Shown: piece by piece, positions 24,935 to 35,305 of the stretch | Layout of the letters: every line of letters starts with the position of its first letter | Numbering within the stretch: the first letter of the stretch is position 1 | Notes under the pieces: generated by a model | What the model was told of the DNA's origin: nothing | The model's input: the letters and a program-made list of their open reading frames with translations, nothing else | Database searches by the model: none | From: Opitutaceae bacterium | GTDB taxonomy: Bacteria; Verrucomicrobiota; Verrucomicrobiia; Opitutales; Opitutaceae | Direction of reading: 5' to 3' | Assembly: GCA_025352845.1 (NCBI GenBank) | Contig: JANXSC010000137.1 | Span: 1-36,612 of the forward strand | Length of the DNA stretch: 36,612 nucleotides | Translations under genes and position numbers: made by a program

Positions 24935-25056
24935 TGAACCAAACTGACGGATGGATGGGTGGATGGGCTGGCGGAGGAAGGTGGGTCTGGACGGTGGTCG
25001 GCATTCTCGCGGTGGTCCTGCTAGTCGTCGTTATCAACAAGCTGTCCAAAAAATAA
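24931..25056 (+). CDS. 41-residue WMGG-type membrane peptide (copy C)
   Basis: It encodes MMNQTDGWMGGWAGGGRWVW followed by TVVGILAVVLLVVVINKLSK-K. Relative to copy B it has about ten substitutions, all compatible with a Trp/Gly head, one helix and a Lys tail. The 4-bp overlap with the five-helix protein gene upstream strongly suggests co-translation and a shared complex. Small single-helix subunits are common partners of transporters and oxidases; this is the best reason to suspect the two proteins form a unit. Confidence 0.72.
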   Translation: MMNQTDGWMGGWAGGGRWVWTVVGILAVVLLVVVINKLSKK

Positions 25057-25111
25057 TTCAGTGCTCGGCGCTGCTACGAAGTAAAATGTTAACCAACAAA
25101 AAAGAAAATCT

Positions 25112-25507
25112 ATGCTGATCAAATTACCCACTGAGAAAACCGTGCGCGAGGCTGCGGCTGCCTTGCAGGCTGCCGTCGTGGCGAATCACTTTGGCGTCAT
25201 GCAGGTTCACAACCTCCAAGAAACGATGGTAAAGAAGGGGGTGGATTTCGCTCATGAATGCCTGATCTTCGAGGTCTGCCAGCCGCAACAGGCCAAGAAG
25301 GTCCTCGATGAAAACATGAGCGTCTCGACCGCACTGCCCTGCCGCATTTCGATTTTCGAAGAGGGCGGTAAAACCGTCTTGGCGACGTTAAAGCCAACTA
25401 CAATGCTGGCGATGTTCAACACGCCGCAATTGGAAGGGGTCGCGCAGGAAGTGGAGAACGCGATCGTCAAAATTATGAAGGAGGCGGCGTTAGGGGGATC
25501 GTCGTGA
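25112..25507 (+). CDS. DUF302 domain protein
   Basis: The 131-residue product has no signal peptide. It has the DUF302 pattern: a strand-helix start (TEKTVREAAAALQAAVVANH), FGVMQVHNLQETMVKKGVDF, CLIFEVCQPQQAKKVLDENM, then PCRISIFEEGGKTVLATLKP. DUF302 proteins are small alpha/beta proteins of unknown activity, often near metal or sulfur genes. The Cys residues in ECLIFEVC and PCRI are typical positions in this family. The stop overlaps the GTG start of the flavoprotein (GTGA at 25504-25507), placing it at the head of the redox operon. Confidence 0.85.
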   Translation: MLIKLPTEKTVREAAAALQAAVVANHFGVMQVHNLQETMVKKGVDFAHECLIFEVCQPQQAKKVLDENMSVSTALPCRISIFEEGGKTVLATLKPTTMLAMFNTPQLEGVAQEVENAIVKIMKEAALGGSS

Positions 25508-27594
25508 GCACAGGCAAAGACAAAGCGGTCGGTTTGCGTTTCTGCGCCGCGTGGTGTGCAGTCGCCGCGTGCATCATGCTCCCAACCGGGACTGCAATGG
25601 CACAGTCGCCCGAGGAACACGCGAGCCATCATCCGGGCGCTGCGCCGGCTGCGAGCGCCGGTGCGATGCCCGCCACCGCCGGCGCACCGGGAATGGTCGG
25701 CATGGGACCACCCGCAGGGGCGGGACCGCCTGCCGGTGCAGGCGGGATGATGGAAGGCATGGGCGAAATGATGAAGGGCATGATGGGCAAGCCGCCGCCG
25801 AAGCAGCTTTATCCCACGCTCATGGCCTTGCCGGAACTCACGCCGGAAAAACGGATGGAGGTTGAGCATGCGGCGGCCGAGCGGATGCACGCAGGCACGA
25901 CGCTGATGGGTCAAGCGCTGGACGCCCTCAACGCGGGCACGCGGTCCGGCGACTATGCCGCGATGCACGAGGCGACGACACGTTTGCGTGAAGGCACAGC
26001 GCAGCTTGAAAGCGGCATTGCGGCGCGCCGTGCGCTGGCGGAGGGCCGCGCACCGCGCGATGTCGCTCTGGCGTGGTTCAAACGCGAGCTGCGCCTCACC
26101 GCTCCCGTCTCAAGTGACGAACTCCACGGCAGTCGCGGTCTCTCGGTCTTGCATCTCTTCACGATGGCACTGCTCGTCATCTTCGCGTTCGCGATGCTCT
26201 TGATGTATTTCTTCAAGATGCGCCGTGCCGCCGCCTTGTTCGGGCGAATCGAGCCCGGCGCAGGGTCACCGCCACCGGGGTCGTCACCTCCGCTGGGCGG
26301 CGCTCCAGGGCCATCCGCACCGCCCGGAGGAAAAGCTTCCCCCGTCGAAGGCGCGCCGTCACCGTCAGCCAAGCCTAAAGCCGCAACAACGGCACCGCCC
26401 GCAGGCGACAAAGCGCCAGCGCCGCCGGCTTCACCGGACAAGTCGCCAGACCCGCCGGCTACTCCTGCCGGAAAGATAGCGGCACCGACTCAACCTCCGA
26501 AACCGCCGTCCCCTGCTGCTCCGGCGTCGCATCCGAACGGAGCGACGCCGTTATCATCGAAGTGGGGTGGTCAGCTACGCGTCGGGAGCATCGTCGACGA
26601 AACGCCCGCCGTGCGGACGTTTCGCCTTCATGCTCCCGCCGCCGGGGATTTGCCGTTCACCTTTACGCCCGGTCAATTCCTCAACGTCGCCTTCGGCATC
26701 GGCGGCGCGAGGATGAACCGATCGTATTCCATCTCCTCGTCGCCCAACGAGCGCAGCTACGTCGATCTGACCGTGAAGCGCGAGGATCGCGGCGCGGTCT
26801 CGCGCCACATCGTCGATCTGATCAAGGTCGGGGACGAACTCGAAGCGAGCGGGCCGGTCGGCAAGTTCACCTTCACGGGTGCGGAGGCGGATAGCGTTGT
26901 CCTCATCGGGGCCGGCGTCGGCATCACGCCGATGATGAGTATCGCGCGGTATCTCACGGAGCAGACCTGGTCCGGCGAGATTTTTTTTATCTACGGCTGT
27001 CGCGCTCCGACCGATTTAATTTTCAAAGACGTCATCGCGGCGCTGGCGCTTCGCAATCCGAAGTTGCACGTCGCGATCACGATGTCGAAGCCGACGCCGG
27101 ACTGGAAAGGACCACGCGGCCGCATCACGAAGGAGTTTCTCCTCCAATCGGTCCCGGACCTCCCTACACGGCGAGTGCAACTTTGCGGGCCGCCGACGAT
27201 GATGGATGCGATCAAGGTGCTTCTCACGGAGATCGGCGTCACACCGGAAAACTTGAAGACCGAGGCGTTCGGAGCGGTGAAGGCTCCTCCGTCCGCCGCC
27301 GGAACTTCGGCGAAACCACGCGCCTCCGCCACAGGACCGCTGGTCACGTTTTCGAACAATCACAAATCCGCCAAGAGTCGCGCCGAACAGACGATCCTCG
27401 AACTCTCCGAGGAACTCGGGATCGGAATCCAGTATTCCTGCCGCGTGGGAACCTGCGGGCTGTGCAAAGTGAAGATGACCGCCGGCGAGGTCGATCAGGA
27501 GGTGCAGGATGCGCTCGACGAGGACGACAAGGCCCACGGCATCATCCTCGCCTGCCAGGCGAAGCCGAAAACCGAAGTCGTGGTGGAGGCCTAG
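25504..27594 (+). CDS. Membrane flavin/2Fe-2S oxidoreductase with Met-rich periplasmic domain
   Basis: The 696-residue protein has four parts. Residues 1-34 are a signal. Residues 35-210 are periplasmic, with a Met/Gly/Pro segment (GGMMEGMGEMMKGMMG) and a helical part (ELTPEKRMEVEHAAAERMHA). One helix spans 213-237 with MRRA just inside. After a Pro/Ala linker of about 110 residues, residues 355-590 are a ferredoxin-reductase module (RSYSISS for flavin, GAGVGITPMM and CGPPTMMDA for NAD(P)H). Residues 612-696 are a plant-type 2Fe-2S ferredoxin with C646, C651, C654 and C684 (Cx4Cx2Cx29C). It would take electrons from cytoplasmic NAD(P)H. GTG start, overlapping DUF302 by 4 bp. The acceptor is probably the cytochrome b encoded next. 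Confidence 0.9.
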   Translation: MSTGKDKAVGLRFCAAWCAVAACIMLPTGTAMAQSPEEHASHHPGAAPAASAGAMPATAGAPGMVGMGPPAGAGPPAGAGGMMEGMGEMMKGMMGKPPPKQLYPTLMALPELTPEKRMEVEHAAAERMHAGTTLMGQALDALNAGTRSGDYAAMHEATTRLREGTAQLESGIAARRALAEGRAPRDVALAWFKRELRLTAPVSSDELHGSRGLSVLHLFTMALLVIFAFAMLLMYFFKMRRAAALFGRIEPGAGSPPPGSSPPLGGAPGPSAPPGGKASPVEGAPSPSAKPKAATTAPPAGDKAPAPPASPDKSPDPPATPAGKIAAPTQPPKPPSPAAPASHPNGATPLSSKWGGQLRVGSIVDETPAVRTFRLHAPAAGDLPFTFTPGQFLNVAFGIGGARMNRSYSISSSPNERSYVDLTVKREDRGAVSRHIVDLIKVGDELEASGPVGKFTFTGAEADSVVLIGAGVGITPMMSIARYLTEQTWSGEIFFIYGCRAPTDLIFKDVIAALALRNPKLHVAITMSKPTPDWKGPRGRITKEFLLQSVPDLPTRRVQLCGPPTMMDAIKVLLTEIGVTPENLKTEAFGAVKAPPSAAGTSAKPRASATGPLVTFSNNHKSAKSRAEQTILELSEELGIGIQYSCRVGTCGLCKVKMTAGEVDQEVQDALDEDDKAHGIILACQAKPKTEVVVEA

Positions 27595-27596
27595 CG

Positions 27597-28340
27597 ATGA
27601 AAAATCGCGAACGCGCCGTCGTCATCAGCGTTTTCGTCGTGCTGGTGTTTGCCTGGCTCGGTTTTCTTTTGCACGTCTCGCCGCGCTTCGCCGGGAGCGG
27701 CCTCGGCGCAGTGTTCGGCATCGCGGGAGCGGTGCTGATGCTCCTCCCGCTCGCCTACGTCCTGGTGAAGCGCATTTCCTTTCTCAAGGAGCGCATCGCC
27801 AGATACATCTCCTTGCAAACGTGGCTGTCGATTCACATCTACACGGGAATCATCGGGGCGCTGCTCGCACTGATCCACACGGGACACAAATATGTCAGCC
27901 CGCTCGGCATTGCGCTCACCGCGACGATGCTGCTCGTCGTCGTAAGCGGGATCGTTCTGCGCTATCTCACGCCCTTCGTTAACCTCGATCTCAAGGACAA
28001 GCTTCTGCTGCTGCAGACCGCGCGGGGTGACCTCGACAGTGCGTGGGGCGTGATGGAGAAATCTGCCGCTGAGAAAAAGGGTCTCCCGAAACTGCCACCG
28101 CTGACCGCGGGCTTGGGCTCATTTGGTCTGGACTCTCCTCCCGGCAACTCGGCGGGCCGCGTGACGACGCTGGCGCAAGGTGTCGCCGACCTCGAATACT
28201 CGATCCGCACCGATGAGCTGCTGCGGCGCTGGTTTTCGTGGGCGCTAAATATCCACATCGTGGTTTCGGTGGCATTCTACGCGCTGCTCACCGCGCACAT
28301 TGCAGCCGGCATATATTTCGGGCTGAGGTGGCTGCGATGA
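27597..28340 (+). CDS. Diheme cytochrome b-like membrane protein
   Basis: The track ORF starts inside the flavoprotein gene. The ATG at 27597, two bases after that gene's stop, gives 247 residues and is used. About five helices are visible. Two of them carry His pairs with identical 14-residue spacing: H80/H94 (SIHIYTGIIGALLALIHTGH) and H220/H234 (NIHIVVSVAFYALLTAHIAA). This is the usual bis-His arrangement for two b hemes, one near each membrane face. A soluble loop of about 85 residues separates the helices. It would carry electrons from the flavoprotein to the periplasmic multiheme protein. It overlaps the next gene by 4 bp. Ferric-reductase or cytochrome b561 relatives are possible. Confidence 0.85.
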   Translation: MKNRERAVVISVFVVLVFAWLGFLLHVSPRFAGSGLGAVFGIAGAVLMLLPLAYVLVKRISFLKERIARYISLQTWLSIHIYTGIIGALLALIHTGHKYVSPLGIALTATMLLVVVSGIVLRYLTPFVNLDLKDKLLLLQTARGDLDSAWGVMEKSAAEKKGLPKLPPLTAGLGSFGLDSPPGNSAGRVTTLAQGVADLEYSIRTDELLRRWFSWALNIHIVVSVAFYALLTAHIAAGIYFGLRWLR

Positions 28341-29119
28341 GCAGAGTCATCCTCTCATTTGCGCTCATCGTGGCGGCAGTCGCCGCAGCGACGCTCAGCG
28401 TGCTGCACTTCCCCCGCGCGCAGACCGTGGTCCGGCGCGCGATCCGTCCCGGCGATTTGTCTCAGCCGCACGCTTTCCTCGGAAACAACTGCGCGGCCTG
28501 CCACACGCCGCTGAAAGCTGTCGAGGCGAAAAACTGCATCGTCTGTCACGCGGATAACCTCGCGGTTCTCCAACGCCAGCCGAGCGCGTTTCACGCCGAC
28601 ATCGCTTCCTGCATCGCCTGCCACCTTGAGCATCAAGGCCGCATTCCGAGCACGACAAAAATGGACCACGTCGCCCTCGCGCAGATCGGCCTGCGACAAA
28701 TGCGGCGCGCAGCAGTCCCGCAGGAAAAAACGAGCGCCGACTTCGTCGCCTGGCTCACGAGCGGCACACGCGGCGCCCCGTCTTCGGTCACGCCGCAACT
28801 GCAGCGCGAAGAGGCGCAGCTCAACTGCGCGACGTGCCATCTGACCAAAGACCGGCACGCCGGTCTCCTCGGTGCCGACTGCGCTCAATGCCACGCCACC
28901 GCGAAGTGGACCATCCCGGAATTCCGCCACCCCTCGCCCGCCTCGCAGTCCTGCGCCCAATGCCACCAGGCTCCGCCCAGCCACTACATGATGCACTTCA
29001 AAATGGTGTCGATGACGGTCGCCCACATGGAGAAGGCCGATGTCAGCCAGTGCTTCCTCTGCCATCAAACGACCGCATGGAACGACATCAAGGGCGGCGG
29101 CTTCTACAAACATCACTGA
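28337..29119 (+). CDS. Seven-heme c-type cytochrome, membrane-anchored
   Basis: The ATG at 28337 overlaps the cytochrome b stop (ATGA) and gives 260 residues; the track start at 28238 lies within that gene. An N-terminal anchor ([20 protein letters not shown]) is followed by seven CxxCH sites: CAACH, CIVCH, CIACH, CATCH, CAQCH, CAQCH and CFLCH. Extra His residues between sites ([24 protein letters not shown]) can serve as distal ligands, as in cytochrome c3/c7-like proteins. It is the periplasmic end of the redox module. Its final acceptor is unknown; Cu(II), a multicopper oxidase or outer-membrane partners are all conceivable. Confidence 0.93.
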   Translation: MSRVILSFALIVAAVAAATLSVLHFPRAQTVVRRAIRPGDLSQPHAFLGNNCAACHTPLKAVEAKNCIVCHADNLAVLQRQPSAFHADIASCIACHLEHQGRIPSTTKMDHVALAQIGLRQMRRAAVPQEKTSADFVAWLTSGTRGAPSSVTPQLQREEAQLNCATCHLTKDRHAGLLGADCAQCHATAKWTIPEFRHPSPASQSCAQCHQAPPSHYMMHFKMVSMTVAHMEKADVSQCFLCHQTTAWNDIKGGGFYKHH

Positions 29120-29222
29120 CTGGTGCCGCCTGCTGGCGAGGTCCGCGCAGCTCGCACTTTGGCCAGTTGACTCCAATCTTTCTCCGCTCCGTCTGCCGGG
29201 TATGAATTTCCGCCATCGCCTT

Positions 29223-31556
29223 ATGAAAAAAGATCCTCACGACCACACTAACGCCCCGCTCGATCATGGTGCCGCAAAGCACACCAATGGACATTCCTGT
29301 CAACACCACGCCGGACATGCGGCAGTCAAGCCCTCCTCCACCGCCGCCTATTTTTGCCCGATGTGCGAGGGCGTCATGTCAGACAAACCCGGCGCCTGCC
29401 CGAAGTGCGGCATGGCGCTCGAGCGCAATCCCGCCGTCGCTGCGACGCGCGGCAAAACGATCTACACCTGCCCGATGCACCCGCAGATCGAGCAGGATCA
29501 TCCGGGCAACTGCCCCATCTGCGGCATGGCGCTGGAACCCAAGGGCGTGTCCGCGGGCGATGAGGAAAATCACGAACTGCACGACATGACGCGGCGCTTC
29601 TGGATCGGGCTCGCGCTCGCCGCGCCCGTGCTCGTGCTCGCGATGGGCGAGATGTTTCTGCACGGCGTCATCACGCCCGTCGCTTCACAATGGATTCAAT
29701 TCGCCCTCAGCACCCCAGTCGTTTGGTGGGCGGGTTGGCCGCTCCTCGTCCGCGGGTGGAATTCCGTGCGGACGTGGAACCTGAATATGTTCACGCTGAT
29801 CGCGATTGGTGTTGGCACCGCGTGGTGCTACAGCGTCGCGGCCTTTTTCCTGCGCGACAAATTTCCCGCGTCCTACCTCCAACATGGTGCGGTGCCGGTG
29901 TATTTCGAGGCGGCGGCCGTCATCACCGTGCTCGTGCTCCTCGGCCAGGTGCTGGAACTCCGCGCGCGCAGCCGCACGGGCCTCGCGTTGAAAGCCCTGC
30001 TCGACCAGGCGCCCAAGACGGCCCGCCGTGTGCGCGACGGAAACGAGGAAGAAATCCCCGCGGACGACGTGAAGGTCGGCGACATCCTCCGCGTGCGACC
30101 CGGCGAAAAAGCGCCGGTGGACGGCGTCATCACCGAAGGCCACAGCTCCCTCGACGAGTCGATGATCACCGGCGAATCGCTGCCCGTGGAAAAAAGCCTC
30201 CACGATAAAATCACCGGCGGCACGATCAACGGCACGGGCAGTTTTCTGCTGCGCGCCGAGCGCGTCGGTGCCGACACGGTGCTCTCGCAGATCGTCCACC
30301 TTGTCGCCGAGGCGCAGCGCAGTCGCGCGCCGATTCAACGCCTCGCCGACAAAGTCGCCGCGATTTTCACCCCGACCGTGCTTGCCGTCGCGGCGCTCAC
30401 GTTTGTCGCGTGGGCTTACTTCGGACCGGAGCCGAGCTACCTCCACGGCATGGTGAACGCCATCGCCGTGCTCATTATCGCCTGTCCCTGCGCGCTCGGC
30501 CTCGCCACGCCGATTTCCATCATGGTCGCGGTTGGTCGCGGCGCGCAGGCCGGCGTCCTGGTGAAAAACGCCGCCGCCCTCGAAGCGCTCGGCAAAATCA
30601 CGACGGTCATTGTGGACAAGACCGGCACGCTCACCGAGGGCAAGCCGAAGGTCGTGAACATCTGGACCGGCGCCGGTGGCAACGAAGCCGAGACGCTGGC
30701 GCTGGCCGCGTCGCTCGAAAACCGCAGCGAGCATCCATTGGCGCGCGCGGTCACCAAAGCCGCCGAAGAACGAAGCATCGCCCTGCGCGATGTCGCCAAT
30801 TTCGAATCCATTCCCGGCAATGGCGTGTCCGGTCTGATCAGCGGACAAACGATCCGCATCGGCAAAGAAGACTGGCTCGCCGCGAGTGGCGTCAGTGTTT
30901 CTCCAGAGTGGAACGCCGAGGCGACGAAACTCCGCGAGCAGGGCCAGACCGTGATTTTCGTCGCCGGCAATGATCGGATGCTCGCGCTCCTCGGCGTCGC
31001 CGATCCCATCAAAGCCACGACGCCGAAAGCGATCGAGGAACTGCACCGCCTCGGCATCCGCGTGATCATGGCGACGGGCGACAACGCCCAGACCGCCGAG
31101 GTCGTCGCAAAAAAACTCGCCATCGACGAGGTGCGCGCCGGCGTCGAACCGAAGGCCAAGCGCGAACTCGTGCTCGCGTTGAAAGCCAAAGGCGAGCGCG
31201 TCGCGATGGCCGGCGATGGTGTGAACGACGCCCCGGCGCTGGCCGAGGCCGACGTCGGCATCGCGATGGGCACCGGCACCGATGTCGCCATCGAGAGCGC
31301 CGGCCTCACGCTCTTGAATGGCGATCTACAGGCGCTCGTGCGCGCCGTCCATCTCAGCCGCGCCACGACGAGAAACATCCGGCAGAATCTTTTCTTCGCC
31401 TTTTTCTACAACGCGCTCGGCGTGCCCGTCGCCGCGGGCGTGCTCTACCCGTTCTTCGGCCTCCTGCTCAACCCGATGCTCGCGGGCGCGGCGATGAGCC
31501 TGAGTTCCGTCAGCGTCATCCTGAACGCCCTCCGGTTGCGTCGCGTGCGGCTGTGA
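29223..31556 (+). CDS. copA: Copper/silver-exporting P1B-type ATPase
   Basis: The ATG at 29223 ([10 protein letters not shown]...) gives 777 residues; ATG 29202 is an alternative. A His-rich start ([13 protein letters not shown]) leads to two heavy-metal-binding domains, [20 protein letters not shown] and [20 protein letters not shown]. No CxxC HMA domain is present. The ATPase core is complete: TGES actuator, [12 protein letters not shown] transport motif, [11 protein letters not shown] phosphorylation site, SEHPLAR, TGDN and [15 protein letters not shown] hinge. CPC indicates Cu(I)/Ag(I) transport from cytoplasm to periplasm. It is the last gene of the island. The tandem metal-binding domains are like the one in the cusB product, a visible link between the two. 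The symbol is used in the ATPase sense. Confidence 0.92.
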   Translation: MKKDPHDHTNAPLDHGAAKHTNGHSCQHHAGHAAVKPSSTAAYFCPMCEGVMSDKPGACPKCGMALERNPAVAATRGKTIYTCPMHPQIEQDHPGNCPICGMALEPKGVSAGDEENHELHDMTRRFWIGLALAAPVLVLAMGEMFLHGVITPVASQWIQFALSTPVVWWAGWPLLVRGWNSVRTWNLNMFTLIAIGVGTAWCYSVAAFFLRDKFPASYLQHGAVPVYFEAAAVITVLVLLGQVLELRARSRTGLALKALLDQAPKTARRVRDGNEEEIPADDVKVGDILRVRPGEKAPVDGVITEGHSSLDESMITGESLPVEKSLHDKITGGTINGTGSFLLRAERVGADTVLSQIVHLVAEAQRSRAPIQRLADKVAAIFTPTVLAVAALTFVAWAYFGPEPSYLHGMVNAIAVLIIACPCALGLATPISIMVAVGRGAQAGVLVKNAAALEALGKITTVIVDKTGTLTEGKPKVVNIWTGAGGNEAETLALAASLENRSEHPLARAVTKAAEERSIALRDVANFESIPGNGVSGLISGQTIRIGKEDWLAASGVSVSPEWNAEATKLREQGQTVIFVAGNDRMLALLGVADPIKATTPKAIEELHRLGIRVIMATGDNAQTAEVVAKKLAIDEVRAGVEPKAKRELVLALKAKGERVAMAGDGVNDAPALAEADVGIAMGTGTDVAIESAGLTLLNGDLQALVRAVHLSRATTRNIRQNLFFAFFYNALGVPVAAGVLYPFFGLLLNPMLAGAAMSLSSVSVILNALRLRRVRL

Positions 31557-31673
31557 CGCGCCGGCATCGTTGCATCGTTCGCCTCCACATTCTCACCGTC
31601 CCTCCCGTGAGCCTCGTGTGTCTGCGCGAGCGTCGCCTTGCCTCCACTCGCACAATCGGTATGAACTGAAGCC

Positions 31674-31859
31674 ATGAGTAGCGTTCAAAAAATCGAAGCG
31701 GCCATCGAGCGCCTCGACGTGCGCCAGCAAATTCAACTGCTGCACGACCTGCCGGCGAAGTTGAAAATTTCTCCCGACGATCTCGCCTCCCTCAAAAACG
31801 CCGAGTCGGCGTTCGGTTTTTGGGACAATCCCGACGACGCGATCTACGATGAGCGTTAG
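31674..31859 (+). CDS. Antitoxin-like small protein, partner missing
   Basis: The 61-residue product MSSVQKIEAAIERLDVRQQI...NPDDAIYDER has the layout of small addiction-module antitoxins: an N-terminal helix-rich segment and a C-terminal tail with FWDNPDDAIYD, thought to bind the toxin. The expected toxin would start just downstream; an ATG at 31849 overlaps by 11 bp but the frame runs straight into repeat DNA (HAKDTKGAKDF) and shows no toxin fold. The module therefore looks orphaned. Family placement is from pattern only. Confidence 0.6.
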   Translation: MSSVQKIEAAIERLDVRQQIQLLHDLPAKLKISPDDLASLKNAESAFGFWDNPDDAIYDER

Positions 31860-31886
31860 CCGCAGTCTCGTCGCGCTCGAGCCGAT

Positions 31887-32079
31887 GCCTCACGCCAAGG
31901 ACACAAAGGGCGCAAAGGACTTTTCGGTCCAATGCCAACGTCCCGCTTGCTTCTGGACTGGCCCGGCCGCTGGCCGGGCTCAACCAGCCAGCGGCCGGTT
32001 CTACAACAAACCAAGAGTCCAAAACCGAAGGACCCTTGGTATTATCCTTTGCGACCTCTGCGATCTTTGCGTGGGGAAA
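31887..32079. repeat. Inverted pair of CGCAAAG-type dispersed repeats around nested hairpins
   Basis: The left arm (cacgccaaggacacaaaggg..., from 31887) and the right arm (reverse complement of ...gatctttgcgtgggg, to 32079) are similar inverted copies of a repeat type I recall as widespread in Verrucomicrobiota and Planctomycetota. Between them are two competing perfect structures: GCCCGGCC-GCT-GGCCGGGC (31961-31979) and the 12-bp pair CCGGCCGCTGGC / GCCAGCGGCCGG (31963-31974 / 31987-31998). The element fills most of the 267 bp between the antitoxin-like gene and the Ig-repeat protein. No gene is supported here. Confidence 0.6.
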
Positions 32080-32126
32080 ACAATTCGCCCTTGAGCCAAG
32101 TCCTGCGGCCTGCCTGTGTCGCGGCC

Positions 32127-34322
<2,196 letters not shown>

Positions 34323-34331
34323 ATTCGGCGC

Positions 34332-34784
34332 GTGGGCAAACGTTCGACCAACGCCGCCAGTCTTATGGTCGCGGCGCTTGCGCTCGCTGCGGTGGGTTGG
34401 CCGCTGCCCGCGCAAATCGCGAACGACGATCCCATCGTGATGAAACCGTTCGTCGTCGCGACACCGTGCATCGACGTCCGGCTGTTTTGGTTCAAAGACC
34501 GGAAAAAAGTAGAGCGAACCCTGTTCGTCCAGGTGGCGAAGGTCGTGCCCGATTCGGCCGCCTTCAAGGCCGGCGTGCGCGAGCACATGGTCATTCATGC
34601 ATTCAATGGCAAGACCGTGAACGACCTCACCCGGCCGGAGATCATGAAGGTGTTGGACGGCCCGCTCGACAAGAAGGGGAATTTCGTCCTGACGGTTCTT
34701 TCGGGTTTGGAAACCCGCAAGATCGCCGTGCCCGGAACAAAAACCCTCGAAGAACGAAAGGAAAAATCACTCGCCCCAAAATAG
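34332..34784 (+). CDS. Small exported PDZ-like protein
   Basis: A GTG start at 34332, 9 bp after the Ig-repeat gene, gives 150 residues with a Sec signal (AASLMVAALALAAVGWPLPAQ). The mature part fits a single PDZ-like domain: VVPDSAAFKAGVREHMVIHA then FNGKTVNDLTRPEIMKVLDG, the usual carboxylate-loop and helix pattern, and a Lys/Glu-rich tail. No protease domain is attached. It may bind C-termini of exported proteins. The short gap suggests co-transcription with the gene upstream. Confidence 0.7.
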   Translation: MGKRSTNAASLMVAALALAAVGWPLPAQIANDDPIVMKPFVVATPCIDVRLFWFKDRKKVERTLFVQVAKVVPDSAAFKAGVREHMVIHAFNGKTVNDLTRPEIMKVLDGPLDKKGNFVLTVLSGLETRKIAVPGTKTLEERKEKSLAPK

Positions 34785-34803
34785 CCCAGCCAGATCGCGT
34801 CAC

Positions 34804-35160
34804 GCCGGCCACCTCTTCGCCGCGCGCGTCAGCCCGAAACAAGTTCTTCTCCAGGATCTCGCCACCGGCGGCATGCGCCTCGACATCCAGACCGCGCGCC
34901 AGGCGAAACAAAAACTCACCGCCGACCAGCAACAGGCCCTCGTCGGTAAAGATAAAAAAATCCCCGCCACCCTCACCGTCGGCGAGTGGCACGACCTCCT
35001 CGTGAAAATCTCCGGCGACGAACTCACCGTCACCGTCGACGGCCAGCTCATGGGCACGCTCAAGTCCCCCGGCATCGCGCATCCTACGAAAAAGATGCTC
35101 CGCCTCGCCGTCCCCCGCAACGCCGTCGTCGACGACGTGAAGATCTGGCGGAAGAGTTGA
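34804..35160 (+). pseudogene. 5'-truncated DUF1080-like domain
   Basis: The track shows 95 residues from the ATG at 34873, but the same open frame already encodes domain sequence upstream (GHLFAARVSPKQVLLQDLAT from about 34804). The recognisable part ends ELTVTVDGQLMGTLKSPGIA and RLAVPRNAVVDDVKIWRKS, the C-terminal half of a DUF1080 (3-keto-disaccharide hydrolase/LamG-like) jelly roll. The N-terminal half and signal peptide are absent, and no start codon is suitable. It looks like a remnant left by a deletion that brought the PDZ-like gene next to it. Confidence 0.65.
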
Positions 35161-35169
35161 CCGATTGCG

Positions 35170-35305
35170 GTAATACCAACGGCTGTTGAACTCTGGCTGT
35201 CATTGCGAGGGGCGGAGCGACGAAGCAATCCAGCTAGATCGCCACGGCGCGCTGGGTGCACCTCGCGATGACAAAAGTCTGAAACATACGAGCCGTTGGT
35301 ATTAC
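35170..35305. mobile_element. 136-bp MITE-like element with perfect 15-bp terminal inverted repeats
   Basis: The ends are GTAATACCAACGGCT (35170-35184) and its exact reverse complement AGCCGTTGGTATTAC (35291-35305). The interior contains TGTCATTGCGAGGGGCGGAG followed by CGACGAAGCAATCCAG, a sequence type I recall as a widespread bacterial dispersed repeat. It has no coding capacity, so it would need a transposase in trans. The right end supplies the TAA stop codon of the minus-strand epimerase gene. No clear target-site duplication is visible. Confidence 0.75.
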
